From Ceratobasidium sp. AG-K (lineage: Eukaryota; Basidiomycota; Agaricomycetes; Cantharellales; Ceratobasidiaceae), in NCBI GenBank assembly GCA_037039685.1, contig JAWNGF010000005.1, positions 186,001 through 250,000 on the forward strand: a stretch of DNA of 64,000 nucleotides, given 5' to 3'. Each line of letters begins with the position of its first letter. The first letter of the stretch is position 1. Both the position numbers and the translations under genes were made by a program. Below are positions 10,351 to 23,480 of the stretch, piece by piece. The notes below the pieces were generated by a model that was not told the DNA's origin, did not search any database, and worked only from the letters and a program-made list of their open reading frames with translations.

Positions 10351-13300
10351 ATGTCAGACGCACGGCGTTTGCAACGCCTTGCATCTCAAGCCGATGGTCA
10401 TGGTCCCCCGGATGACCTGGCCTCGTATCAAGTCCCAATTGTGCCTGATTCGTTCGCGATTTTGCAGCCGGCTGTACCGGACATTCTCACCAGCTCATCC
10501 TCTGGCAGTCCGACAACTGGTGCTACGCCAGTGCTATCCCGATCTGCTACTCCCCAAGCGACGTCATCGGTATCGCCGTTGAAGCGCTCTCAAAGAGTTG
10601 CCCGGGAAGGCTGGAATAGACTTAAAAAGGTTCTAGTGATGTTGAATAAGGGCGGGACACTTGGGCCATTACAGGCGGTGATCGAGGAGTTTACCGAGTT
10701 AGTCGAGATATACGAAGTGCGTAGGCAAGCCATGCTCGCGGCATCACCAATAATGATAAATACAGACCAAAAGGGCAGATAGGGGAGGGAACTATGAAGC
10801 ACTGGTTGAAGATCTCGAGAAGCTATGCGAAGATCTGCATGCAAACCTGTCTGAAGCAGTACCGCCGACGATGACTGGGTGTACCCGGAACATATGCAAG
10901 TGAGTGAGGAGAGTCTGTATTGGTTGTTTCACTGATGGCGGGTACTTAGCGATATCAAGAATGAACTTGAAACGATAAAGAGCAAAACCGCCAAGCGTCA
11001 CAAACGCGCGGATGATCGACGAAGCCTTCTCGAAGTTGACGAATCAGACGAGGTCTCTGAGTGCTATCGACGGGTTCGCGGATATGTTCAGCGGCTGACG
11101 GTATGTAGAGTTACTTTATGCTAAATACTTGGCACTCAACTTCACTGGAGCTCAACTCAAGTGTATCAATGTGGAAGATCGCAGACGAGCAGGCGATGGT
11201 ACGTAGCTCAGTGATGCAGCTGGATGAGGTGGTTTATGTAACCCACTAACTTAGGATACACATCTCGACCGCCTCGCTCCTGTGATGGCAGCGATATACA
11301 ACTCGGCGGAGTCAACAGACATCAAGCGAGGTGAATGTACGGAGGGAACACGGGTTGACGTCCTGGCACAAATGCACAGCTGGGTATACAGCAGCCCAGC
11401 TGGCGCGGTCTACTGGCTGAACGGCATGGCTGGCACTGGGAAAACTACCATCGCATACAGTCTCTGCAATGGATTGGATGGTGCGTACCGACTGGCTGCT
11501 AGCTTCTTCTGTTCTCGTTTGCTTCCGGAGTGTCGAGACGTGAACAAGATCATCCCGTCAATCGCGTACCAGCTCGCCCAATTTTCTCGTCCGTTTCGCT
11601 CTGCGCTTCTGCATGTCCTTGCAGAGCATAGAGACATACACAAACGACAAGTTCGGATCCAGTTTGAAAACCTGATTGTCAAGCCACTTCTCAGCGTGAA
11701 AGGCACGCTACCAACCGACCTTGTGGTGGTGATCGATGCGTTGGACGAATGCGACAACAAGGATAGCACTCGGCAGATCCTCGATCTCGTACTCAGTAGG
11801 ACATGGACTCTTCCCATCAGGTTTTTTGTGTCAAGTCGTCCCGAGCCACAAATACGCGACGAGATGATGCTGCAAGGAGGTCTCAGGGCGAACGAGCGAT
11901 TGGTGCTACACGAATTAGACAAGGGGGTGGTGCAGGCCGACATTGAGACATATCTGAGGTCGGCGCTGGCACCAATGTCCCCTCTAGAGGATGAGCTGTC
12001 TGGGCTTGTACAGCGCGCTGGCGTCCTGTTCATTTACGCAGCAACTGCCGTGAGATACATTGGATATGGTAACTTTCGCAAGAACCCACACACCCGTCTG
12101 AAGACCGTGTTGAAGGCAACAAAGTCGACCAGTACCAATAGCAAGGACAGGGAGATTGACGAACTATATACCATGATATTGAAAGCAGCACTTGGTGACC
12201 CCGACCTAGACGACCAGGATCGAGAGGACATGCGACTCGTCCTTCACACCATAGTCTGCGCCAGGGAGCCACTGACCATCAGCGCCTTGTCTGGGCTTCT
12301 GAAGCTCAATAATACGGAGCGTATCGACTCTGCCCTTTGGCCATTCTGGTCGGTGCTACATGTGATGGAAGACAGCCAGAAAGTTACGACCCTACACGCG
12401 TCGTTCCCGGACTACATGTTCAATTCAGAACGTTCAGAGGGGTACCACTGTGACCAGGTCGTGCATAACCAGACCCTCGCGCTCCTGTGCTTGGAATGCA
12501 TTACTAGAACACAGCCAAAATTCAACATCTGCGGTCTAGCTTCGTCCTACATTCCAGATACCCAGGTGCCGAACCTTTCAGAGCGCATACAATCTACAAT
12601 ATCAACGGAGCTGTTTTATGCATGTCGTTCTTGGGCCGATCACCTCTCGCAAGCCTCCAAGTCATACTTTCTCGATGGAGTTCTGCAACGCTTTCTGAAT
12701 ACGCACATATTGCTCTGGATGGAGGTACTAAACCTCAAGAAGTGTATCCATCTGGGTACTGACATCATGTGGCAAGCAGAGGATTGGTGTATAGTCAGTG
12801 TATTCGCAGATTCACAATCTCCTTGAATAGCTAACATGATCGCAGCGTCAGGACCATATAGATAGTGTCATTCAGCTGGTCCACGATGCCTGGAGATTCG
12901 TGATGAGTTTTGCATCTAGCGCTGCACCACAAAGTACCCCTCATATATACGTCTCAGCACTACTGTTTTGGCCGCCTAAATCACCCATCTCAAAGCTATA
13001 CGCAAAGCACGCAAAATGTACGATCGGGCTACTAGGAAATGCAATGAATCGACGGCAGCCCTCACTGCTGGCAACGTGGTCATTCAGCCCTGGCTTAGGC
13101 TGTGCTGTGTTCTCCCCGGACGCTTCCCAGATCGGTCTGGCTGTCGGACGTAAGGTCCTTCTGATTGACGCTATCCACGGCCAGCCGACACTTGATGCTT
13201 TTGAGGGTCACTCCGAGAATATTTGTTCTGTGAATTTCTCTCAAGATGGTAAACTCATAGTCTCTGGGTCTCAAGACATGACCATTCGTGTATGGGATTC

Positions 13301-15498
13301 TCAGAGTGGCAGATTGATTGTTGGCCCACTGCAAGGGCACACCAAGGAGGTGACTTGTGTTAGGTTTTCCCCTGACGGCACTCGCATTGCGTCTAGCTCA
13401 CATGATCGCACAATTCGACTCTGGGACGTGCAACCGGGAGTGGCTCCTCCGGTCATATTTGCAGGGCATACAAAACGGGTCACGGCTGTGTGCTTCTCGC
13501 CTAGCGGCACGAGCATTGTATCAGGGTCCTCTGACAACACTCTGCGAGTATGGAATGTAGCCAATGGGCAGGTTGTGCGTGTTCTCAACGGACACACGAG
13601 CAGAATCACGTCGGTCCAGTTCTCGGCCGATGGTGCTCGCCTTGTTTCAGGATCGTATGATAAGACCGTGCGGGTTTGGGATGTCCAGAGTGGCAAAAGG
13701 CTCGGTGGACTGCTCAAAGGGCATTCTAGTCGAGTCACCACAATTGCAATCTCGCCTGATGGTCGGTATGTGGCCTCCGGATCCGAGGACAGAAGCATTC
13801 GGATGTGGGATATGCAGACTGGACAGACAGTGCTGGGACCACTTGACGTGCACACCAGCGTGGTCAACTCGGTTGCCTTCTCCGCACGCGGGAGTCATCT
13901 GATCTCCACCTCAAACGACAGCACTCTGAAGGTCTGGGATATTCGAAGCAAGCAGACTAGATTTGGTGGGTCTCAAATTTGGGATTCTCACCTTGGTTTC
14001 TGTGTACTGACTGAGGGATACCCGGATGGCTGCACCCTGAAGACACTCCTGCCCCCGCTCGCAGGGAAAAGCAATCGTGCAAGCAAACATTATTACAGGC
14101 CCTGGAGGCGCATACAAGGTGGGTGAGGGTGGTTGGCTTACCCCTGACCGTAATTGCACCACCTCCGGCCCTGACACGATGTCATTGCAATTCCAGAACT
14201 TCCGAATCCGACTCGGTGTCGGGTCCACTTCAGGGACACACCGGCTTGGTCCATTCAGTTGCGTTCTCTCCCGACGGCTCTCGCATCGTCTCTGGCTCTG
14301 GTGACAGCACTATCCGTGTCTGGGACTCGCAGACCGGACTCACGGTGCTCGGTCCACTCCAGGGGCACACTTTCTCGGTCCATTCAGTTGCGTTCTCCCC
14401 CGACGGCTCTCGCATCGTCTCTGGTTCTTGGGACCACACTATCCGTGTCTGGGACTCGCAGACCGGACTCACAGTGCTCGGTCCACTCCAGGGGCACACT
14501 TTCTCGGTCCATTCAGTTGCGTTCTCCCCCGACGGCTCTCGCATCGTCTCTGGCTCTTGGGACAAGACTATCCGTGTCTGGGGGTCGCAGACCGGACTCA
14601 CAGTGCTCGGTCCACTCCAGGGGCACACCAGCCTGGTCAATTCAGTTGCGTTCTCCCCCGACGGCTCTCGCATCGTCTCTGGCTCTTATGACAACACTAT
14701 CCGTGTCTGGGACTCGCAGACCGGACTCACAGTGCTCGGTCCACTCCAGGGGCACACCAGCCTGGTCAATTCAGTTGCGTTCTCCCCCGACGGCTCTCGC
14801 ATCGTCTCTGGCTCTTATGACAACACTATCCGTGTCTGGGACTCGCAGACCGGACTCACAGTGCTGGGTCCACTCCAGGGGCACACCAGCCTGGTCACTT
14901 CAGTTGCGTTCTCCCACGACAATTCTCGCATCGTCTCTGGCTCTTGGGACCAGACTATCCGTGTCTGGGACTCGCAGACCGGACTCACAGTGCTGGGTCC
15001 ACTCCAGGGGCATACCAGCTCGGTCAATTCAGCTGCGCTCTCCCCTGACGGCTCTTGCGCCGTGTCTGGCTCGAGCGATCACTATTTAGTCATATGGGAC
15101 ATACGGGACATAGATTCGAGCCCCACTTCTGAATCCGCTCGGCTATTAGCTTCTCCGGTAGGTCATCTATCATATAGAACATAGCTGGGAGTCTAATCGT
15201 CTCATTCATTTAGCCTTTGGACTTTGACTTGGGTGCACCTCATACGTGGTTTATGAGAGACGATGGATGGGTAGTTGATAGCCATTCACGGCTACTCGCC
15301 CACGTTCCGAGTGATTTGCGTGAGCAATTTTTGCCAGCGAGGGGAGTTCGGAGACTGGGTAGCAGCTACATTCGGCTGGATCTGGAAGGCGCCCTTCTCG
15401 GGAACGATGGACCGAAATGTATCCACAGTCCACGAACTGAAGCAGAGCGTGACTGGTATAGATGGACGGTGAGTGGTAACTTTACTACCCAGAAATAG
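10351..15498 (+). CDS. NACHT-WD40 (NLR-like) protein, copy 1
   Basis: About 1,530 residues in 8 exons: 10351-10720, 10779-10899, 10950-11100, 11151-11198, 11255-12793, 12846 to about 13969, 14197-15157 and 15214-15498. Residues 1-230 are a low-complexity Ser/Pro start and a helical domain. The NACHT NTPase fills exon 5: P-loop GMAGTGKTT near residue 287, Walker B VVVIDALDE near 388, then SSRPEPQIRDEM. Six or seven diverged WD40 repeats follow in exon 6 and seven near-identical ones in exon 7, enough for two propellers. A C-terminal tail begins with MRDDGWVVDSHSR. Such STAND proteins are fungal nonself sensors in which WD40 repeats read ligands and NACHT oligomerises; the Podospora het-d/e/r family is the studied example. 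The exon 6/7 junction has a phase problem. A hAT element sits just upstream. Confidence 0.85.
14222..15100 (+). repeat. 129-bp tandem repeats encoding WD40 blades
   Basis: Copies begin with GGTCCACT at 14222, 14351, 14480, 14609, 14738, 14867 and 14996, an exact 129-bp (43-codon) period. Most differences fall in a few codons after the GHT motif (LVHS, FSVHS, SLVNS, SLVTS, SSVNS) and just after SGS; the rest of the unit is almost invariant at DNA level. Confidence 0.95.
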
Positions 15499-15586
15499 AG
15501 GGGATCAACGCCACTTCGTCCTCGGATTGCAGAGCTAAGCTTGTCAGCGCTTCTTGTACTCTCGCCGCCCACGTATGTATATTTTT

Positions 15587-16516
15587 GAATCCTGAACTTT
15601 CTTTTACTCGCATTGTACTGGGCTGTATTGACCAATGGCGGACGCCCCGCACATGCATGGGAAAGAATATATAATTGTAGAACCAGCGCGAACAGTTGGG
15701 CGGTACGGTACAGCGCCCAAACATCAGGATAAACAATTAGGTGGCATTATTTTCAACTTATCAGGTAAACGGCAAGACGAGACGTAAACCCAAGGCGGAA
15801 TGCGTAAGACGGGTGCCCACTCTGTGCCAGCCTGACTGTAAGCATAGCGAAAATCAGGCAGATCCATACCCTCACCTCGTTCAGCAATCCTCGATCCGGT
15901 TCTAACTCCCCTGCGAGCCGCCCACCGCCAACCAAACTTCTCGCCGAGATCTCTGTCGCCTCCTCCGATGCATTCAACGGGGCTATGCTTTGATACCCAC
16001 GAACAGGCTTGTGTGCAGCTGTTGGACCCACGGATGAGGATGTACGATTGGACGTACGGGATATGCTGAGAGGACTCGAGAGCGGGGTGAGGGCTGTGGC
16101 AGCCTTGCTTAGAGGAGATCTGTCGGTTGGGATGACGGAGCAGATGAAAGTCCCTGGACCGCTCAGACAGTGCATTTGAGCACCGACAGGCCAGCAACCT
16201 GCCCCAGAAGGGCATGATCGACTAGCGCTCGTTGGAGGGCGGAGGAATGATAGGCGGGGGAGAATTTCTGGTGAAGTGCGTTAGTGAGCCAATGAAACAG
16301 GTGTGATGACAGGGTGTGGAGGGGGCGATTGCATACGTGGGCATGGCGATGGCGTGTGTATGGTGCGGGGACTGGCTGCGTTAGGAGGGTCAAGAGATAA
16401 GGTGCTCGTAATTGGTCAATGTGATCTGACGACAAGAGGAACGCAGGGGGAACGGTCGAAGCGGACTGACTGTGACCGACCCATATCGAGTGCAATGACG
16501 CGGACCAGGATACCAC
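15587..16516 (-). pseudogene. decayed minus-strand gene fragment downstream of NACHT copy 1
   Basis: Coding-like open segments on the minus strand (16516-16163 and 16175-15753, different frames) with no recognised domain. The flank at about 15610-15680 (ATTGTACT, CTGTAT, CCCGCACAT, ATTGTAG) resembles blocks at about 22670-22770 and 24730-24830. The 24.8 kb block is the 3' flank of the gene at 24988-26356. A GGATTGCTGAACGAG-like end also resembles LLNE/VLNE near that gene's C-terminus. I read this as a decayed copy of the same neighbour gene; the match is short and by eye. Confidence 0.35.
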
Positions 16517-18004
16517 GGAGTATCGTCCTTAGGTTCTGTGTTCAGGAACCCTGTCGCTGGTGAAGGCATGTCTGTGAGGCAGCGCGTAAGCCATCGAGGT
16601 GAGCTGGAATCTCAGCTGATCTACTCGCCTGCCATGGGGTTGAGCCGGACAACACGTGTCCTGTACCTACCATCTCAGCATTGTCGGACCTCTGGTTCGA
16701 CAAACGCGCACCGCTTTCCTCTGGGGCGGAGGACTTATAGCGGAGGTCTGTGCGTCTGGAAGGTGAGCACTCGAGACCCTTGAGCATCCCATGAGTTCGC
16801 ACCGGTAGTCGGGGTGTCTATGTTGGAGACCACACTTTCGAGTGGATCATCCATGGTTCAAGTTGGTCTCGAGTCCGACATTCCCGGGAGACAAAGAATG
16901 CTATCGAACCCGACTACTAGGCATTGCGAGTGCAAGGCATCTGTTTCGACTAGACGCGCAAATTGGCCGTGGCGGACAGTGGCAATAATTTGAGTCCGGA
17001 CCGGATGTGGCTGGTCCTCGGCGATCCTCGTCAGGGCGACCACCTTGAGGCGCCATTTGGGCAATGCTTCGAAGAATCATTTTGTCTTCCACATAACGGA
17101 CAATCAAGTCTTAATTCCGCGCCTCTGAACATATCTCTGTCTCGTCGAGTTCCGCAACTGACGCAACAGCCGGCCTACGCCCGTCCAACGATAACTACCC
17201 ATGTATGTTCCAACGCGTGGCGATGGGCTCTCCAGCTATCCATAGGCCGGAATCCGTGACGGATATACGAATCACTGATTCATGCTCCTCGCTGACACTT
17301 GATATATCCGATCGTTACGGGGGGGAATCGCCTTTATGATAAAGACATTCGCTCAAGTAGTTTGGATATTTGAGTAGTCCGATCGACGGCCCAGCGCAGC
17401 TCTAGCCCATTATCAAACCTCGGTGGCGTCTTGATATAAGTGCTACCGAACCGGGAAGCTCCCGAGGTTGACCCCCTGGGAGCAAGCCCAGGATAATGAA
17501 CAAGAGAGGAGGGCAAATAGTCCATGTCCATGCAAGAAGGTCAGCACAGTAACTCGCCGCTTCTCGGTCAATACTCACAGAACGGGGGTTGAGCAACTCG
17601 ACCAGCGGCGATCCAAACCAGGGAAAGGGGATGTCGGCGGGATCTGGGGTGGATGCTGGCCGAGGCGAGATGTGCTCTCCGAACAGTAGGAAGTCTGTGA
17701 GGCCACAACAATCCTTACAATCCAGCGTTTGGCGTCTCCTATTGGCGTGGCTGTAAAATGTACACGTAGGGTTATAAACATACTGAATTCATACCACGGA
17801 AGTCTTGCATATAATGCCGACGGAATTTCATGAGCCCAACCCAGCTTGGCAATCCTTGTATCACATGACCATCGCGTGATGCATGCATCAAAAGCCAAAT
17901 TTGAGCACTCAACGCTAACCCTGTGCACCACCTTCATATTACCCTGTGCCTCTACTGACTACCTCGCACTTTCCCTCACCACTGCATAACCCGACCGTCC
18001 AGCA
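16517..18004. other. intergenic, no supported gene
   Basis: About 1.5 kb between the first decayed fragment and NACHT copy 2. Only short open frames without recognisable motifs occur on either strand. The last 100 bp (CCCTGTGCC..., pyrimidine-rich) is the likely promoter and 5' leader of NACHT copy 2. Confidence 0.5.
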
Positions 18005-21000
18005 ATGTCGCTGTCTCGGCGCTTTCGCCGCCTTACCTCCCAAGATGACAGCCAAGGTCCCGCTAGTAGCTCAACCCCGGACCGAATTCCAGCCCCAACT
18101 GCACCCGGCTCGTCCTCCGCTCTACACCCAACTCAACCGGCTATTCTCGTTAGTTCGCCCTCACCCAGCCCAGCGCCAAGCGCGACACCAACGCGATCTC
18201 GATCCCCTGCTCCACCGACAATGGCATCTTCCAGTTTGCCCTTCAAGGGCTCAAAGAGGGCTGCTTGCGAAGGCTGGAGCGGATTGAAGAGGTTGCTTGT
18301 AGTACTGAATAACAGCGGTATGTTCGGGCCATTGCAGGCGATGGTCGAGCAGCTTGCGGAACTAGTTGAGATGTATGATGTACGTACATGGATTACATCC
18401 CCGTTGTTAGCTGATTGCTCACGCCACAAAAGAGGGTGGGGAGCGGCTCCGATAAGTATGAGGTCCTGGAGCAGGAGCTCGAGGAGCTATTCGAAGATCT
18501 CTACGACCACTTGTCGCAACCGGCCCCACATACAATGACGGGAAGCATAAAAACCTGTGCAAGTGAGTGAAGAGGAGTTGCATCAGACCATCGGGCTAAT
18601 GAATGCGGGAAAGGAACATTGAAAAGGAGCTGAACATGCTCAAAACTAAAGGCAAAAAGCGGCAGAAAGGACCCGATGGACCAAGGTATCCCCTCGGGGT
18701 CGATGACTCAGATGAGATTTTGGCGTGTTACAGCAGGATCCACACTCAAATGCAACGCCTTGCAGTATGTGGATTAAGTTAATATGACACAGTCTTAAAC
18801 TAACCAACTCGTAGCTCAATACCAACCTATCAACGCGGAATATTCTCGATGTGGGCGCAACGGTATGCTTTCAAGTCAATCACACAACTGTTACAGGGAT
18901 GTTGACTGGCTGGTCTCAGAATGCTCTCCTTGATCGCCTCACTCCCGTAAACGCAGCAACATATAACTCGGTCGAGTCGGTAACCTTCAAGCGAGGTGAA
19001 TGTACCGAGGGCACGCGCGTAGATGTCCTTGCCCAAATGCACAGCCGGGTATACACCAGTCCTGCGGGAGCTCTATATTGGCTGAACGGGATGGCTGGCA
19101 CGGGGAAAACAACAATCGCATATAGCCTATGCCATGGACTTGAAGCTGCCAACCGACTTGGTGCCAGCTTCTTCTGCTCTCGACTACTAGACGAGTGTAG
19201 GGAAGTTGGTAGAATCATCCCGTCAATCGCATATCAGCTCGCCCGTTTCTCTCGCCCTTTTTGTTGCGCGCTGTTACGTGTGCTTTCAGAGGAGCCGGAC
19301 GCACACCAGCGTGTCCTCCGAGTTCAGTTCCAGAGCCTAATCGTCGGTCCGCTAGTTGAAGTGAAGGACACACTGCCTACTGACCTTGTGGTTGTGATCG
19401 ACGCCTTGGACGAATGTAAAGATCAGGACAGCACTCGACAGATTTTGGATCTCATCCTTAGCAAATCATGGACACTTCCCATCAGATTCTTTGTCTCAAG
19501 CCGTCCTGAGCCTCAGATACGTGACGAGATGATGCTGCAAGGAGGCTTGAGCGCGAATGAGCGCTTGGTATTGCACGAGCTAGACAGGGGGACAGTGCAA
19601 GGAGACATCGCAACATATCTCAGATCAGCGTTGTCACCAATATTCCCTTCCGAGTCCGAATTGTTGAGACTGGCTGAACTTGCCGGAGTTTTATTCATCT
19701 ATGCTGCTACAGCGATAAGGTACATTGGACATAAGAACTTCAGCAAGAACCCCCGTGCCCGACTGGAGACTATACTAAGTGTGACAACATCACCCAGTGA
19801 CAGTAACAAGCATAGGGAGATCGATGAGCTGTACACCATGATACTGAGAGCGGCAATCGATGACCCGAGTCTTGGAGTCTCAGAGAGAGCGGATATACGA
19901 CTGATACTTTGCACGATCGTCTGCGCCAAAGAACCTCTTACCATCGGCGCGTTATCCGGGCTCCTCAAGCTCAACGACATCGAACGCGTCGACTCAGCGC
20001 TTTCGCCGTTGTGGTCTGTTTTACATGTAATGGAGGACAGCAGGAAAGTGACGACCCTGCACGCTTCGTTCCCCGACTACATCTTTGATCGAGACAGGTC
20101 CCAAGAGTATTACTGCAACCAGGATATGCATAATCAGACTATAGCACGTATGTGGTTGGAGTGCATTGACCGAACAGAGCCCAAGTTCAATGTCTGTGGC
20201 TTAGAGTCGTCCTATCTCTGTGATCGTCAAGTGCCGAATCTTGTGGAACGCACACAATCAAGGATATCGACCGAGCTGTTTTACGCATGCCGTCGCTGGG
20301 CTGACCATCTCCCAAAACTCTCTGACCTGTCCAGTTCTAATAATATCCTGGAGGTTTTTTTAGGCAGAAATCTCCTGCTCTGGATGGAAGTACTGAACCT
20401 CAAGGAATGTATCCATCTAGGTATCGATATCATGTGGCGGGCGGAAGATTGGTGCATTGTCAGTTCACTTCTCAACTCTCAATCGCCCCAATAGCTGAAA
20501 CAATCCTAGCGTCAGAAACTCTCAGACAGCCTTATTGATCTTGCTCACGATGCTTGGAGATATGTGATGACATTTGCGTCTAGCGATGCACGGCAAAGCA
20601 CTCCCCATATATACATATCGGCACTGCCGTTTTGGCCACCCGAATCCCCGATTGCTAGGTTGTATGCAAAGCATTTGCGAGGCATGATACGGCCTGTAGG
20701 TCCGGCGTTAGATCAACGGCAGCTGTCGATGCTAGCGACTTGGTCATTCCAAGGTCCAGTACACTGTGCTTTGTTTTCGCCTGATGCTACCCAGATCGTC
20801 CTGGCTGTTGAAAGTCGCCTGCTGCTGGTTGACTCCATCAATGGACAGCATATACTCGAGCCTTTCGTCGGTCACTCCAGAAATATCACCTCGCTGGATT
20901 ACTCGCCTGATAGTACGCTCATTGCCTCCGGATCAGAGGATCGGACTATCCGTATATGGGATCCACAGAGCGGCAGTTTGGCCGTTCAGCCCCTAGAAGG

Positions 21001-22481
21001 TCATACCAAGGAGGTCATTTGTGTCAGGTTCTCCCCTGATAGTACTTGCATTGCTACCGGTTCACAAGACAAGTCAGTTCGACTCTGGGACGTGCGGACA
21101 GGAACAGCTATACCGGGCATTTTTGAGGGACATACAAGCTGGGTCACGGCGGTACGCTTCTCGCCGAGTGGCGACAGCATCGTATCAGGGTCATCCGACC
21201 ACACTGTGCGGGTCTGGGACAGGGCAAGCAGGCAAACATAATAGTCCTGAAAGGACACTCGAGCAGAGTCACGTCAGTTGAGTTCTCATCCGATGGTACT
21301 CGCCTGATATCAGGATCGTATGACAAGACTGTGCGGGTGTGGGATGTCCAGAGCGGCAAAAGGGTTGGTGGATTGTTCAAAGGACATTCCGCTGGAGTCA
21401 CTACAATCGCAATCTCGCCTGATGACCGGTATATAGCCTCTGGCGCTAAGGATAGGAGTATTCGGATGTGGGACCTGGTGACTGGAAAGACAGTGCTGGG
21501 CCCGCTTGAAATGCACACCGGCGTGGTCAACTCGGTCGCCTTTTCTGCGCGTGGAGGTCATCTGATCTCTGCCTCAAATGACCGGACGCTGAAGGTGTGG
21601 GATATCCGAAGTAAGCAGACTGAATTCGGTAAGTGTGTTATTTTGAGTCACTTCTTGTGATTTCGGTGTTACTGAGGGGCACTTGGACTGGCGGTACACT
21701 CAAGGCACTCCCACTCGCGTAAAAGAGGAATTGTGCGAACGATCATCGTCACAGACCCTAGGTGAACACAGGGGGCTAGCGAGGTCAGTTGTCATACCCT
21801 CAACCGCAATTAGGCCATCTCCAGCCTGACACCTTGGTGCTGCGATTTCAGGAGTTCTGAACCCAGCTCAATGGTGGATCCAGCTCAGGGGCACACCAAC
21901 TCGGTCTGTTCAGTTGCGTTCTCCCCCGACAACTCTCGCATCGTCTCTGGCTCTGGTGACAACAATATCCGTGTCTGGGACTCGCAGACCGGACTCACAG
22001 TGCTGGGTCCACTCCAGGGGCACACTGGTTGGGTCAGATCAGTCGGGTTCTCTCACGACGGCCTTCGCATCGTGTCTGCTTCGGACGATAAGACTTTGCT
22101 CGTATGGGACATTCAGGAGACAGTTCTCCACGTCCATGATCAATCGACCCAACTACTAACCTTTCTGGTAAGTTACTCATCACCAACGAGCATATTCGGG
22201 AAGTCTGATCGCAGCATCATCATCAGCCTTGGGACCCTGACTCAGGTGCAATAGTACCTCGCCTATGGTGTTTGAGGGATGACGGATGGGTGGTTGATAG
22301 TCATTCACGACCCCTCATCTATGTTCCGGGTGACTTACGGAACCACCTCTGGCCAGCAAGGGTAATTCGAAAAATGGGAGGCCACTCGAACTACCTCCAC
22401 CTGGATCTGGGTGGTGCTCTTCTTGGGGAGCAATGGACCCAAATTTATCCACAGGACATGAACCGTGGCAGACCTCAGTGA
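18005..22481 (+). pseudogene. NACHT-WD40 (NLR-like) protein, copy 2, probably frameshifted
   Basis: Same exon plan as copy 1: 18005-18379, 18433-18562, 18614-18764, 18815-18862, 18920-20458, 20510 to about 21633, 21852-22167 and 22227-22481. The NACHT exon is again exactly 1,539 bp, with GMAGTGKTT and VVVIDALDE intact. Only about two WD40 repeats remain in the exon equivalent to the repeat array of copy 1. Two single-base losses relative to copy 1 break the frame: an A-run at 18549-18553 at the end of exon 2 and a G-run near 21222-21232 in a WD40 repeat. Either this is a recent pseudogene or the assembly has errors. The C-terminal MRDDGWVVDSHSR tail is conserved. Confidence 0.75.
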
Positions 22482-23480
22482 CTTTAGATCCAAGGTGTGT
22501 CCTCAACCTACTACCCATGAAAGAACCTGTGGCTGATGTGCCTCTGTTCACAAGTTGCCGGTTTAATCTTTCGCTCGCCGCAGGACCGCCTCACCGCTGG
22601 ACTAGTCCGGTCGCTGCATTCAGGAACCTCATAACACACGCGTGTTTGTCGAAAAGGATTTTTGTATTAATTGTATTGTACTAGGCTGTGTTAACGCCGG
22701 GGGGGTGGGGGAGTAGTAGGTCCCGCACATAACAAGTCAATGATATATTATTATAGGCATAGTGTGAACGAACTAGGGGGTGCGATAAGCGCTAGGGTCA
22801 GGCGTGCGAGGGAGCAACCTGACACGACAACAGCGGTAAGAGCGGACGTGAAATTTAGGCGGATTCTGAGGTGGCAAGCGCCAGCTCTCCATTGACCGAA
22901 GCTTTGGGACGACAAAAGCCAGTGGATTTATCCCTCGTCCTCATAAACACACCTCCTCAGCAATTCTCGAATTGGTAGCCGATCCCCCTACAATGGAAGT
23001 CATTACGAGGTCGCTGCCGTCTCCCCCGCCGCACTCAAGCCAGCCACGCTCCTGTGCCCTCGACGACACCTGTGGCAGGCGCGGAGTTTTGTTGGAAGGT
23101 GATTTGCTGGCTATGTGGAGGGACAGGTCCGGCGGGGAGTCTTTTGGGCGGTGTGGGCTGGGAAACCGTCCTGGTAGTACCGATCAACGGCGGATGATCG
23201 TCAGAGAAGCGTGGCCAGCAGACCAATGAGTCTGGTGCAGTACGAGGGTATGGAGTGGGTGTGTACACAAATGGGCTCGTGGTTGGGATCTGTGTGGTGC
23301 GAATGATCGACGGGTCCGGATAGCCGAGAGATAAGCTGTACTCGGTTGAACAATTTTACCATCATGAGCGGGAAACCCATTGATGTCTCTCAGCAATAAC
23401 TGAGAGTCAGAAGTACCTTGGGGTCCGATCAACAACAATCGGAACGAGGGAAGTGATTTGCATAACACTTCAGCAAACAC
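22482..23480 (-). pseudogene. decayed neighbour-gene fragment downstream of NACHT copy 2
   Basis: Noncoding or decayed stretch with a minus-strand open segment at 23480-23184. Its PLHTLVLHQTHW stretch resembles PLHTLSSHLFHW in the fragment after NACHT copy 1, and the flank at 22670-22770 matches those at 15.6 kb and 24.75 kb (TCCCGCACATA shared with the latter). This suggests the duplication unit included NACHT-WD40 plus the 3' part of a tail-to-tail neighbour. Confidence 0.35.

Noticed and set aside
14259..15089. Long overlapping ORFs in the other frames and on the minus strand of the WD40 array
   Set aside because: They are open only because the 129-bp repeat is a multiple of three; the WD40 frame explains the region.
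14222..15100. CRISPR-like array
   Set aside because: The repeats are contiguous coding WD40 units without spacers, in a eukaryotic gene.
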